Assembly: GCA_965198855.1 (NCBI GenBank)
Contig: CBDAPZ010000001.1
Location: 310,001-374,000, forward strand
Source: BOG-908 sp965198855
Lineage (GTDB): Bacteria; Pseudomonadota; Alphaproteobacteria; Acetobacterales; Acetobacteraceae
Direction: 5' to 3'
DNA: 64,000 nucleotides
Position numbers and translations under genes: made by a program. Of this stretch, positions 8,504 through 16,618 are shown in pieces. The notes beneath the pieces are model-generated. The model made no database searches, was not told the origin of the DNA, and saw only the letters and a program-made list of their open reading frames with translations. Every line of letters starts with the position of its first letter. The first letter of the stretch is position 1.

Positions 8504-10108
8504 CTAAGCCACCATCGCCCCAGTCGCCGAGCGCAGCCGCCGCATCATCGCGTACACGCCATTAGCCGGCACCGGCTCGGAATATAGAAATCCTTGCCCA
8601 AAGCGGCAGCCGAGGTTTTCCAGGTGACGCGCGATCTCACTGGTCTCGATCCCTTCCGCCACCATGTCGATCCCGAGACTGGCACCCAGCGCGAGCATGG
8701 CGCGCACACAGGCTTCGGCGCGGCTGTCGCTGGCGCTGTCCATGACGAAGCTCTTGTCGATCTTGATGCGGTCGAAAGGGAGTTCGCGCAGATGGAAGAT
8801 GTTGGAATACCCCATGCCGAAATCGTCCAGCACGACGCGTGTGCCGCGTGCCTGCAGCAGCCCCATCATCTCGCGTGCGATATCGAGGTCTTCGATGATC
8901 GCGTTCTCCGTCACTTCGATTTCGAGTCGCTTGGGATCGATCTCGCCTTCCGACCAGGCGGGTGGATTGCGCAGCATGGTGATCAACTCGCGGAGCTGGC
9001 CCGGTGAAACGTTGATCGCGAAATAGATCCAGTCCGGCCAATCCCGCGCATCGCGCACCACCCGACGCATGAGAGACTGGCTGATCTGGCCGGCGAGCTG
9101 CAGCTCCTCCGCCATCGGGATGAACAGGTCGGGCGACAGCAAACCACGTGTCGGGTGGTCCCAGCGAGCGAGCACCTCCAGCCCGATCATCTGCCCGCTG
9201 CGCAGATCGACAATGGGCTGATAGAACGGAATGATCTGGCCGGCACTGATGGCGCTGCGCAGATCCTCCTTCATCTCGGCCCGCAGCTTTTCGGCGGCGT
9301 TGCGCGCAGGATTGAAGAAACGGAAAGCGCCGCCGCCGGCCTCCTTCACTTCATGCATGGCCCCATGGGCCGCGCGCAGCACACTGTCGGCATCCACACC
9401 ATGATCCGGCATCAAGGACACGCCAATGCTCGCACTGCACTGTACGTCGCCGGTACCTGTGGTGAGCGGCGTCAGCATGGCGCGCAGGATGTTGAGGGCT
9501 GCGCCTTCCACATCGTCTCGGCCACGAGCGGCATCGAGGAGGAGGCCGAATTCGTCGCCTCCAAGCCGGGCGATCTGGTCGGCTTCCGGCATCAGCTGCC
9601 GCAGCCGGCCGGCGACTGCCACCAGAACCTCGTCACCCAAACGATGGCCATGTCGCGAGTTGATGTCTTTGAAATTGTCGAGATCGATCAATATCAGCGC
9701 CGACCGCGTGCCGGCCTGCAGGCGGCGCGAGAGCGATTCGGAAAAGCCGGTGCGGTTGGGAAGCCCGGTCAGCGGATCGCGACGGGCACTGCGAAACACC
9801 TCGAGATCGGCGCGTTGGCGCGGCGCGGTGCTTTGCCGGCGATCGCGCAAGAGGAAGGCGACGACAGGAACAAGAGCCACGCCGAGGAGCGCCAGCACGC
9901 AGAGTGCAGCCGCGAGCGGCAAGCCCGAATGCGCGGCCTGAAACCGGGCCAAAAAACCTAAAATACCGTTCTGCACTGGCATCTGCAATCGATCGCCCAT
10001 CATTGAAATAGAGCCGCCGCGCATACTGGCGCGCATTGGCAAACAAAGCCTGAATCCAGTTGGTCCGGCCAAATCCGGCCACTGCGTGTAATGTCTCTCC
10101 ACGGACAT
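8504..10108 (-). CDS. Membrane-anchored GGDEF-EAL cyclic-di-GMP protein
   Basis: A dual-domain c-di-GMP enzyme of 534 residues. One transmembrane helix (about residues 63-87) is followed by a GGDEF domain (about 110-270, with DLDNFKDINSRHGH and intact LGGDEF) and an EAL domain (about 285-525). The inhibitory-site arginine (RxxD) before GGDEF is missing: the residues are PEAD. In the EAL domain the signature is EVL rather than EAL, but the metal and catalytic blocks are kept (FAINVS, EVTENAI, LDDFGMGYSN, AEGIETSE), so phosphodiesterase activity is likely. The start may instead be the ATG near 10000. Periplasmic sensing is minimal. Confidence 0.92.
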   Translation of the reverse strand: MSVERHYTQWPDLAGPTGFRLCLPMRASMRGGSISMMGDRLQMPVQNGILGFLARFQAAHSGLPLAAALCVLALLGVALVPVVAFLLRDRRQSTAPRQRADLEVFRSARRDPLTGLPNRTGFSESLSRRLQAGTRSALILIDLDNFKDINSRHGHRLGDEVLVAVAGRLRQLMPEADQIARLGGDEFGLLLDAARGRDDVEGAALNILRAMLTPLTTGTGDVQCSASIGVSLMPDHGVDADSVLRAAHGAMHEVKEAGGGAFRFFNPARNAAEKLRAEMKEDLRSAISAGQIIPFYQPIVDLRSGQMIGLEVLARWDHPTRGLLSPDLFIPMAEELQLAGQISQSLMRRVVRDARDWPDWIYFAINVSPGQLRELITMLRNPPAWSEGEIDPKRLEIEVTENAIIEDLDIAREMMGLLQARGTRVVLDDFGMGYSNIFHLRELPFDRIKIDKSFVMDSASDSRAEACVRAMLALGASLGIDMVAEGIETSEIARHLENLGCRFGQGFLYSEPVPANGVYAMMRRLRSATGAMVA

Positions 10109-10318
10109 GGCCCCGTAAGAGCTTATGTTACAATCTAGTCGCGTGGTGGCTTCTGTAGAAAGCTCAATCTTTTACCTATTGCAACCTTTGCGCGTGCTAT
10201 GGCCGAAATGATGCACTTCAGCAGTTCACAAATGGTTGAAGCGGGTCGAGATCTGGTGCTTGCAAGCTCCGGAGTCGATGGCCAGCTAGCCCAGAGGTGC
10301 CAGGGTGAGGGCAAGGTC

Positions 10319-10747
10319 GTGCGTGACAAGACGATAGGTTTGGTCTGGGGCGTCGGCCTCGTCGTAGCGGTGCTGGTGTATGCAATCGGGCCCGACCAGT
10401 TTCTACAAACCCTTTTCATCGATGCCGACCGAGCGGCGGAAGCGGTGCAGGACGCGCTGCAAAGCCTGGGCGCGCGCGTCTACGACCTGGTACGGGCGGC
10501 GTCGATCGCCTGCTTCGCGGTGTTCTTCGGCCTTTCGGTGGTCGCAGCCGGGCGCGGTCTGCCGGCGCGTTGGCTTCTCGTCGTTGTGACCTTGCTGTTC
10601 ATCGTGCTGGTCTGGAACGAAGGGCCGGAGGCGGTTGGCCATTGGCTGCTCGCCTTCGTACTCGCGGCCGCGGGTGCCGCCAGCATGACACGACGGCTCG
10701 CCGCGCCGCGGATGATCCTACCGCCTGGCAGCAAAGAACGCTTTTAG
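10319..10747 (+). CDS. Small multi-spanning membrane protein of unknown function
   Basis: About 142 residues with four predicted hydrophobic helices (starting TIGLVWGVGL, AASIACFAVF, WLLVVVTLLF and WLLAFVLAAA). I do not recognise a family. The frame can be extended to an ATG at 10199, but the GTG at 10319 follows GGGTGAGGG at a sensible distance and starts just before the first helix, so I prefer it. The 3' end overlaps the convergent tadA gene by 30 bases. Confidence 0.6.
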   Translation: MRDKTIGLVWGVGLVVAVLVYAIGPDQFLQTLFIDADRAAEAVQDALQSLGARVYDLVRAASIACFAVFFGLSVVAAGRGLPARWLLVVVTLLFIVLVWNEGPEAVGHWLLAFVLAAAGAASMTRRLAAPRMILPPGSKERF

Positions 10748-11191
10748 CGGCGCCGCACACTCCGCCTCGCGCAGGCCGCCCACCCATTCGGGCACATGCA
10801 GGCAGCCCGGCGACTGGAAGATACGCGGTCCATGCTCGATGCCGCCGCCTTTCGGGTCATACGCACCAAACAGGATTTTCCGCACACGGAACAGGCTCGC
10901 TGCGGCGGCGCACATCGGGCAGGGTTCGAGAGTGACCCAGAGATCGCATGCCGACAGCCGGGTCTGGCCGAGTGCCACCGCCGCAGCACGCATCGCCAGC
11001 AGTTCGGCATGGGCGGCCGCATCGTGCCCGGCCTCTACCCTGTTGCCGGCGCAGGCCAGCACCGCGCCATCCGGCCCGGTGACCACCGCGCCCACCGGAA
11101 CCTCGCCACGCAGCGCCGCCGCATGGGCCTCGGCAAGCGCCAGTTCCATTGGGGAGACGCTTTTCACGTTGTCCACACACGGCTCGGACAC
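10718..11191 (-). CDS. tadA: tRNA adenosine(34) deaminase
   Basis: A zinc-dependent deaminase that converts A34 to inosine in tRNA-Arg(ACG), needed to read CGN codons. The zinc and catalytic residues are in HAAAHAELLA (HAE) and LEPCPMCAAA (PCPMC). The 157-residue frame starts at a GTG (11191) that follows AAGGAAG; an internal ATG at 11149 gives a form aligned with shorter homologues. It is divergent from the amidotransferase gene with only 14 bases between starts, so the two promoters must overlap the coding regions. A guanine or cytosine deaminase role is less likely. Confidence 0.88.
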   Translation of the reverse strand: MSEPCVDNVKSVSPMELALAEAHAAALRGEVPVGAVVTGPDGAVLACAGNRVEAGHDAAAHAELLAMRAAAVALGQTRLSACDLWVTLEPCPMCAAAASLFRVRKILFGAYDPKGGGIEHGPRIFQSPGCLHVPEWVGGLREAECAAPLKAFFAARR

Positions 11192-11205
11192 GTAGCACTT
11201 CCTTC

Positions 11206-11925
11206 ATGGCAAAACCCAAGAGACCGGTCGTGGGCATCACCCTCGACAGCGAAAATCCGGGCGGCTACTCGGTGTATCCCTGGTACGCGCTGCGCACCAA
11301 CTATGCCGGCGCCATCGCTGAGGCTGGCGGGCTGCCGATGGCGCTGCCACATCATGCCGGCTTGGCCGAGAATTATCTTAACATGATCGATGCGCTGGTA
11401 GTGACCGGCGGCGCCTTCGACATAGATCCGTCGCTGTACGGCGACGCGGATACGCATGAGACGGTGATCCTCAAGTCCGGCCGCACCCACGCCGAACGCA
11501 CGCTGCTCGCCGGTGCGCTCGCACGCGACATGCCGATCCTGGGCATCTGCGGCGGCGCACAGCTTCTGGCAGTCGCGCTTGGCGGCACACTGATACAGCA
11601 TATTCCGGACGCGCTGCCGCATGCGCTCGAGCACGAGCAGAAGAACCCGCGCCACGAGCCGGGGCACGGAATCCGGGTCACCGAAGGCACGCTGCTCCAC
11701 CGTATCGTCGGCACCGGCTCGATGCAGGTGAACACCTCCCACCATCAAGCCGTCCGGGCCATCGGCCCCGCAACGCACATCAACGCGCTGGCGCCGGACG
11801 GTGTGATCGAGGGTATCGAATCACTGAGCCATCGATTCTGCCTCGGCGTGCAATGGCACCCGGAATTCCTCATCGACCCCGGCGATGCCAAGATCTTCCG
11901 AGCCCTCATCGAGGCCGCACAATGA
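11206..11925 (+). CDS. Class-I glutamine amidotransferase, gamma-glutamyl-GABA hydrolase family (peptidase C26)
   Basis: 239 residues of the PuuD/peptidase C26 family, which hydrolyse gamma-glutamyl amides such as gamma-glutamyl-GABA from putrescine breakdown. The nucleophile cysteine is in GICGGAQLLAVALGG, and the His-Glu pair is in VQWHPEF near residue 220. The VVTGGAFDIDPSLYG region is the substrate loop typical of the family. The start at 11206 (MAKPKRPVVGI) aligns with homologues; the extension to 11149 is rejected. The stop overlaps rluB by ATGA. No other puu genes are nearby, so the physiological substrate is open. Confidence 0.88.
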   Translation: MAKPKRPVVGITLDSENPGGYSVYPWYALRTNYAGAIAEAGGLPMALPHHAGLAENYLNMIDALVVTGGAFDIDPSLYGDADTHETVILKSGRTHAERTLLAGALARDMPILGICGGAQLLAVALGGTLIQHIPDALPHALEHEQKNPRHEPGHGIRVTEGTLLHRIVGTGSMQVNTSHHQAVRAIGPATHINALAPDGVIEGIESLSHRFCLGVQWHPEFLIDPGDAKIFRALIEAAQ

Positions 11926-12737
11926 CCGAGCAAGACGAGACCGAGCAAGACGAGACCGAGCAGGACGCAACCGAACAAGAGGAAGCCGGGCAGGAGGCCG
12001 AGCCCGAAAAGACCGGCCGTGAAGGCGACCGCATCGCCAAATTCCTGGCGCGCGCCGGGATCGCCAGCAGGCGCGACGCCGAGAAGCTCATCGCCGAAGG
12101 CCGCGTGGTGGTCAACAACGTCAAAGTCATCCATCCCGCCACCTTCGTGACCGCCAGCGACATCATCCAGGTGAACGGCAAAGTGGTCGATACACCCGAC
12201 CGCCCGCGCCTCTGGCGCTTCCACAAGCGCGACGGCCTCATGACCACCCATAAGGACCCGGAAGGGCGCCCCACGGTGTTCGAGAAATTGCCGCGGGAAA
12301 TGCCACGCGTCGTCAGCGTCGGAAGGCTCGACCTCAACAGCGAAGGCCTGCTGCTGCTCACCAATGACGGCGCCCTGGCTCGCCAACTGGAACTGCCCTC
12401 GAATGGCTGGATACGCCGCTACCGCGTGCGCGTGCACGGCGACATCGAACCCGCCGCCCTCTCCGCCCTGGCCAACGGCGTCACCATCGAAGGCACACGC
12501 TACGCCGGCATCGAAGCCGGGCTGGATAGCCGCAAAGGCAGCAATGCCTGGCTGACGGTAAGCCTCAAGGAAGGCCGTAATCGCGAAATCAGGAAAGTGA
12601 TGGCCCACCTTAATCTTTCCGTAACTCGATTGATCCGTATTGCTTACGGACCATTCCAGTTAGGAAACCTCGAACGTGGCGAACTTGCCGAAGTCCCGCC
12701 GAAGGTACTGCGCGAGCAGCTTGGGAGTGTGCCGTGA
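11922..12737 (+). CDS. rluB: Ribosomal large-subunit pseudouridine synthase B
   Basis: RsuA/RluB family enzyme forming a pseudouridine in 23S rRNA. 271 residues: an acidic glutamate-rich leader made of repeated TEQDE units (2-25), an S4 RNA-binding domain (RIAKFLARAGIASRRDAEKL, about 36-95) and the catalytic domain with GRLDLNSEGLLLLTNDG bearing the active aspartate, then RNREIRKVMAHL. The TEQDE leader is an odd low-complexity addition. It overlaps the amidotransferase stop by ATGA. The RluB assignment rather than RsuA is by overall resemblance. Confidence 0.92.
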   Translation: MTEQDETEQDETEQDATEQEEAGQEAEPEKTGREGDRIAKFLARAGIASRRDAEKLIAEGRVVVNNVKVIHPATFVTASDIIQVNGKVVDTPDRPRLWRFHKRDGLMTTHKDPEGRPTVFEKLPREMPRVVSVGRLDLNSEGLLLLTNDGALARQLELPSNGWIRRYRVRVHGDIEPAALSALANGVTIEGTRYAGIEAGLDSRKGSNAWLTVSLKEGRNREIRKVMAHLNLSVTRLIRIAYGPFQLGNLERGELAEVPPKVLREQLGSVP

Positions 12738-12741
12738 GGCC

Positions 12742-12964
12742 AGGAAGGCCAGGGGCTCTGCCCCTGGACCCAGCTGGGGGGCTACTACCCCCCAGGCCCC
12801 CGCGATCTGGCATGACTCGCGAGGCCCCTCGACCCGACGGTCATGCCCCCTCCTGCTTGCCTTCGATAATCGCCGGTCCAGGGGGGCTCCCCCTGGCGGG
12901 CGCGACACCGGAACGCCACCGGTTCACATGCCGGTGGCGCGGGGGCAGAGCCCCTGGCCTTCCT
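12742..12964. repeat. Terminal-inverted-repeat element (copy 2), core variant II
   Basis: A 223-bp element with the outer arms aggaaggccaggggctctgc and its inverse gcagagcccctggccttcct, directly between rluB and rsmD. The core contains tgactcgcgagg, then gacccgacggtcatgccccc, a block shared with the copy at 62991 but absent from the copy at 8288. A second inner inverted repeat (ccaccggttcacatgccggtgg) lies near 12917. The right end runs into the TTG start codon of rsmD. Confidence 0.75.
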
Positions 12965-13521
12965 TGCGCATCATAGCCGGCAGCCTTCGAGGCCGCACGC
13001 TCAGCGCCCCCGCGGGCCACGCCACGCGTCCGACGGCGCAAAGACTGCGGCAAGCTTTGTTCGACATGTTGCTCCATGCGCCCTGGGGCGGGCGGAACCT
13101 GATGGAGGGCGCAGCGGTGCTCGATGCGTTTGCCGGCACCGGGGCGTTTGGGCTGGAGGCTTTGTCGCGCGGGGCGGCCAGCGTCGTTTTCATGGAGAGC
13201 GACCGGGCCGCACTTGCGGCATTGCGGGCGAATGTTGTGGCGTGCGGGTCGGAGGCGCAGTCGCGGGTGGTGGCGGGCGATGTGTTGCGGCCGCCGGCGG
13301 GGCCGGCGCAGACGATCGTTTTTCTCGATCCGCCTTACGCGGATGGGATGGTGCCGCGTGCTCTGGCGGCGTTGCGTAAGGCAGGGTGGATTGCGCCGGC
13401 AACGTTGGTGGTGGCGGAGACGGCGCGGAGCGAGGCGTTCGTTCCGCCGGGCGAGGTTTTGGGGGAGCGCGCACACGGCGCGGCGCACGTCACCATCTGG
13501 CGTGAGGGCGCGGGATCATGA
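12964..13521 (+). CDS. rsmD: 16S rRNA (guanine(966)-N(2))-methyltransferase
   Basis: SAM-dependent methylation of G966 in 16S rRNA during 30S assembly. 185 residues. The family amino end (LRIIAGSLRGRTL) begins right at a TTG codon at 12964, so that codon is my start; a longer frame reaches back through the repeat element but has no homology. The SAM motif is VLDAFAGTGAFGLEALSRGA (residue about 58-77) and the catalytic DPPY is in VFLDPPYADG. It is coupled to the next gene by an ATGA overlap. The start codon abuts or uses the last bases of the inverted-repeat element, and any ribosome site is provided by that element. Confidence 0.88.
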   Translation: MRIIAGSLRGRTLSAPAGHATRPTAQRLRQALFDMLLHAPWGGRNLMEGAAVLDAFAGTGAFGLEALSRGAASVVFMESDRAALAALRANVVACGSEAQSRVVAGDVLRPPAGPAQTIVFLDPPYADGMVPRALAALRKAGWIAPATLVVAETARSEAFVPPGEVLGERAHGAAHVTIWREGAGS

Positions 13522-14669
13522 ACGGCGAGACCATTCTGCATCAACGTTCCATCGCCACACTGATCGGTACTAGGGCCGCGGTCACCCATGTGCATTCGCT
13601 GGGCCCGGCGCGGATCGAGGTGCCGGCTTTGCCGACGGGCCGGCATTTTTTCGAGAACTGGCCGGTGCGTGAATTGCCGCAACAGGGCATGTGGCAGGAG
13701 CCTTTCTACGACAGTTTCGCGCCACCGGTTTTCGTTTTGAACGATGTGCTGCTGCATTCCTCTGCCGGCATCCTGGCGGTGGGCGACATCGTGATCGAAG
13801 AGAGCCTGTCCTATGCCAATGCTGCGGAGCATCGCTTCCGGCCGCTCGTCAGAGGCATAGCGGTGGCGACGGGCAAGATCACCGATCTGCCCGGCACGCA
13901 TGTGTCGGTGCTTGCCGCCGGCGAACGCGAATACCGCCATGCCTTGCTGCATGGCTTGGCGCGGCTGACCGCTGTGCCGGAAAACTATATGCGCGCCTCT
14001 GAAAGCCTGCTGGTGCCGGCGGGTGGCGTCGCACAGGCAGAAGCGCTGGATCTGTTCGACCTGCTGCCGACGCTTTCCGTGCGGCCCGTCACGGCCGACG
14101 AGACCTTGCGGGTGGAGACGCTGGTATATCCGCTCTCCGTGTGCGGCGAGTCTGTCTATCATCCATGCTTGCTCGATTTTTTTGCGCGTATTTCGGCCAA
14201 TGTGCCGAACAAGCCCGGGCGCCTGCCGCGGCGAATCTATATCGACCAGCGCGGCACCGGCATTCGTCCGCTCATCAACGAGGCGGCGCTGATCACCGGG
14301 CTTTCCGAGCTAGGATTCGAGCCGGTGCGGCTGGAGGGGTTGTCACTTGCCGACCAGGTCAGGTTGTTCCGCCAGGCTGAGGCGGTGGTCTCCCCGCACG
14401 CCTCGGACCTGACCAATCTGGGGTTCTGCCGCCCTGGTTGCCTGGTCGTGGAATGCCTGATGGATGCCTACGTGGATTGGAGCTATCGCAATCTCGCAGC
14501 ACTGGCGGATCTACGTTACGATTGCGTGCTGGGCCGCGCGGATACGCCGTGGCGCGAACTCGATCCGCGGTTCCATCGCACCTCCTGGGCGATCCCGGTC
14601 AATCACGCGGTCGCAGCCGTGGCGCATTCCCTCAGCTTACCGGCCACGCGGGCGGTGCGTGCTGCGTGA
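13518..14669 (+). CDS. Glycosyltransferase family 61 (DUF563) protein
   Basis: 383 residues. The C-terminal third has the GT61/DUF563 pattern: RIYIDQRGTGIRPLINEAAL, then GLSELGFEPVRLEGLSLADQ, QAEAVVSPHASDLTNLGFC and a VVECLMDAYVDWSYRNLA block. Members transfer sugars such as xylose or GlcNAc; bacterial ones usually sit in surface polysaccharide pathways. No signal peptide or membrane helix is evident, so it probably works in the cytoplasm. It overlaps rsmD by ATGA, an unexpected partner, and no other glycan genes are adjacent, so the acceptor is unknown. Confidence 0.8.
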   Translation: MNGETILHQRSIATLIGTRAAVTHVHSLGPARIEVPALPTGRHFFENWPVRELPQQGMWQEPFYDSFAPPVFVLNDVLLHSSAGILAVGDIVIEESLSYANAAEHRFRPLVRGIAVATGKITDLPGTHVSVLAAGEREYRHALLHGLARLTAVPENYMRASESLLVPAGGVAQAEALDLFDLLPTLSVRPVTADETLRVETLVYPLSVCGESVYHPCLLDFFARISANVPNKPGRLPRRIYIDQRGTGIRPLINEAALITGLSELGFEPVRLEGLSLADQVRLFRQAEAVVSPHASDLTNLGFCRPGCLVVECLMDAYVDWSYRNLAALADLRYDCVLGRADTPWRELDPRFHRTSWAIPVNHAVAAVAHSLSLPATRAVRAA

Positions 14670-14675
14670 GGCCCG

Positions 14676-15380
14676 TCACGCTTCGGCGGGTGCTACCCGG
14701 AATTCGGCTTTCTGCTTGAAGCGGCACCATTCATAGGCGACACAGCGAAAGCAGTCCGGCTTGCGGGCGCGGCAGATATAACGACCGTGCAGGATGAGCC
14801 AGTGATGGGCAGGCCGCAGCAATTCCTTGGGGATGCGCTTGAGAAGTCCCTCCTCTACCTCGCGCGGCGTCTCGCCAGGGGCAAGGCCGGTGCGATTGCC
14901 GAGGCGGAAGATATGGGTATCGACCGCCATGGTGGCTTCACCGAAGGCCACGTTGAGCACCACGTTCGCGGTTTTCCGCCCAACGCCGGGCAGTGCTTCA
15001 AGCGCCTCGCGTTTGTTCGGCACGATGCCGCCATGGACATCGAGCAGGATCTGGGAGAGGGCGACGACGTTTTTCGCTTTGCCCTGCCACAGCCCGATCG
15101 AGCGTATGTGGCGGCCGACGCCGTCGACGCCGAGAGCGATCATGGATTTCGGGTCTGGCGCGTCGGCAAACAGGGTTTTTGTGGCCTTGTTGACCGAAAG
15201 GTCGGTGGCCTGTGCCGAGAGCACCACGGCGACAAGCAGCGTGTAGCTGTCGATGAAGGCAAGCTCGGACTCCGCATTCGGCCGTTCGCGCGCAACGGCT
15301 TCCAGGAAATGCCGCACATCCGCCTTCGGCATGCGTGTAGCGAGACGAACTTCTGGCACGTGCTTGATTATACCGTCCAA
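14676..15380 (-). CDS. nth: Endonuclease III
   Basis: A bifunctional DNA glycosylase/AP lyase removing oxidised pyrimidines. The LSAQATDLSVNKATK block, the helix-hairpin-helix LPGVGRKTANVVLNVAFGEA with catalytic lysine, the catalytic aspartate in AVDTHIFRLGNR, and the [4Fe-4S] ligands spaced C-6-C-2-C-5-C near the end (CRARKPDCFRCVAYEWC) are all present. The frame opens at 15380, overlapping vapC by 13 bases; an ATG at 15332 (MPKADVRHFLEAV) matches the usual start better, so the first 16 residues may not be real. Confidence 0.95.
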   Translation of the reverse strand: MDGIIKHVPEVRLATRMPKADVRHFLEAVARERPNAESELAFIDSYTLLVAVVLSAQATDLSVNKATKTLFADAPDPKSMIALGVDGVGRHIRSIGLWQGKAKNVVALSQILLDVHGGIVPNKREALEALPGVGRKTANVVLNVAFGEATMAVDTHIFRLGNRTGLAPGETPREVEEGLLKRIPKELLRPAHHWLILHGRYICRARKPDCFRCVAYEWCRFKQKAEFRVAPAEA

Positions 15381-15760
15381 TTGGCCAGGCTAAGACCAGG
15401 AACGTCCCGAAAATCCGTCGGATTATTGGTGACGAGCACACAGGCCGTGCAAATGGCATGAGCGGCGATCATCCGGTCGAAGTCTCGGCTTCTTGTCCAC
15501 CCACATTGGCCGATGACCGCTTTATAGGCGCGTACAGCACTCTCGGTGAATGGCAGCACCAACACACTTTGAAGGAGCAGGTCGAGGCGCGCGGAACGTG
15601 AGGCTGAAATCGGTCGATCGAGCATCAAGCCGCGCTGCAATTCGACAAGGCTCAGCACGGACATCACGACTTCACCTGCGTGCAGGGCAAAGTGATCGAG
15701 CACGGTGTCGTTGCTATCGCAGGCACAGATTGCGATGTTTGTGTCGATCATGAACGGCAC
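15368..15760 (-). CDS. vapC: PIN-domain toxin VapC
   Basis: A type II toxin ribonuclease of 130 residues. Acidic metal ligands are visible in the amino-terminal FMIDTNI (Asp), SVLSLVELQRG (Glu) and the SRDFDRMIAAHA block (Asp), with the terminal VTNNPTDFRDVPGL typical of VapC. It lies 3 bases after the vapB antitoxin stop in the same operon. Members usually cleave initiator tRNA or 23S rRNA; the target here is not known. Confidence 0.92.
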   Translation of the reverse strand: MPFMIDTNIAICACDSNDTVLDHFALHAGEVVMSVLSLVELQRGLMLDRPISASRSARLDLLLQSVLVLPFTESAVRAYKAVIGQCGWTRSRDFDRMIAAHAICTACVLVTNNPTDFRDVPGLSLANWTV

Positions 15761-15763
15761 GGC

Positions 15764-16000
15764 TCAGTCCCAGATGCGTTCCGGCAACTGGATGCGTTCG
15801 ATCGGTTCCATCGGCTCCAGCTTGGGCATCTTACGCAGGATCGCCACCACTTCCCGGAGGTCACGACGTTTCGGCTGGATCATGATCACGTCGCCAGTGC
15901 GCGTTATCGTCAACTCTACCGAAATGTCAGCGTACGCTATGTCAGCTGGGATGCGTACAGCCTGGCTGTTACCGGATTTGAATGCGCGCGTTGTTGGCAT
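15764..16000 (-). CDS. vapB: AbrB-type antitoxin VapB
   Basis: A 78-residue antitoxin that neutralises VapC and normally represses its own operon. The amino terminus TTRAFKSGNSQAVRIPADI is the swapped-hairpin AbrB/MazE DNA-binding domain; the C-terminal acidic and hydrophobic tail (LPERIWD) would bind the toxin. The start ATG at 16000 gives the family-length protein; the frame upstream to 16084 is not convincing. The short A/T-rich stretch between 16000 and the DUF2244 start at 16084 (with tgtgtatacacat, an 11-bp palindrome core near 16058) is a candidate operator. Confidence 0.9.
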   Translation of the reverse strand: MPTTRAFKSGNSQAVRIPADIAYADISVELTITRTGDVIMIQPKRRDLREVVAILRKMPKLEPMEPIERIQLPERIWD

Positions 16001-16056
16001 GTGTCTGCACCCGGATTCGGACTCTATTGTATTTGAGAGACAAGCAAATGTCAATC

Positions 16057-16071
16057 CATGTGTATACACAT
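16057..16071. promoter_or_regulatory. Palindrome upstream of vapB, candidate autoregulatory operator
   Basis: The bases around 16057-16071 read atgtgtatacacatg, a near-perfect inverted repeat, inside the divergent vapB/DUF2244 promoter region. VapB antitoxins bind palindromic operators of this kind, so this is a reasonable candidate. No binding data are implied. Confidence 0.4.
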
Positions 16072-16083
16072 GTAGGAAGTTCA

Positions 16084-16589
16084 TGAACCAGTCTGATCAC
16101 CCCATCCTGTTTCAGGCGGAAGTAACCCCGCACCGTAGCCTCTCCGCGCGAGGCTTGCGGCTGATCATCGCGTTCGTCTGCACCGTCAGCCTAGGCACGA
16201 CAACGCTGTTCTGGAGCCTAGGGGCGTGGCCGATCGCGGGCTTCAATGGCGGCGAAATCCTGCTCGCCCTGGTGCTGCTGCGCGCACACCATAGATCGGC
16301 GCGCGCGAAAGAGGTTTTGATGTTGTCAGGCGGGGGTTTTCGCATCCTGCGTGTCGATGAGCGTGGCCAGGAGAGCGAGCAGATTTTGCCGGCCGGATGG
16401 CTGAACGTGGTGTTGACGGAGCGGCCGGGTCGGGTGCCCGGGCTCTATCTCGCGGCGCGCGGCAGGCAAATCGAGGTGGCGCGCAGCCTCGGCGAGACAG
16501 AGAAGCGCGACCTTGCGGAAGCGCTTGCCGGCGCCTTGCACAGGCTCAAGAACCCGGTGTTCGACAATCCACAGTTGAGATCCGCCTAA
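16084..16589 (+). CDS. DUF2244 family membrane protein
   Basis: 168 residues. Two hydrophobic segments (LRLIIAFVCTVSLGTTTLFW and the following AWPIAGFNGGEILLALVLL) precede a cytoplasmic domain ending ETEKRDLAEALAGALHRLKN, the pattern of the alphaproteobacterial DUF2244 family, often encoded near cytochrome oxidase genes. The start ATG at 16084 follows GTAGGAAG. No function is established; no oxidase genes are near in this window. It is convergent with the XRE regulator gene. Confidence 0.8.
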
Positions 16590-16618
16590 AGGATAATCGC
16601 CATAAGCGGATGCCGGCC

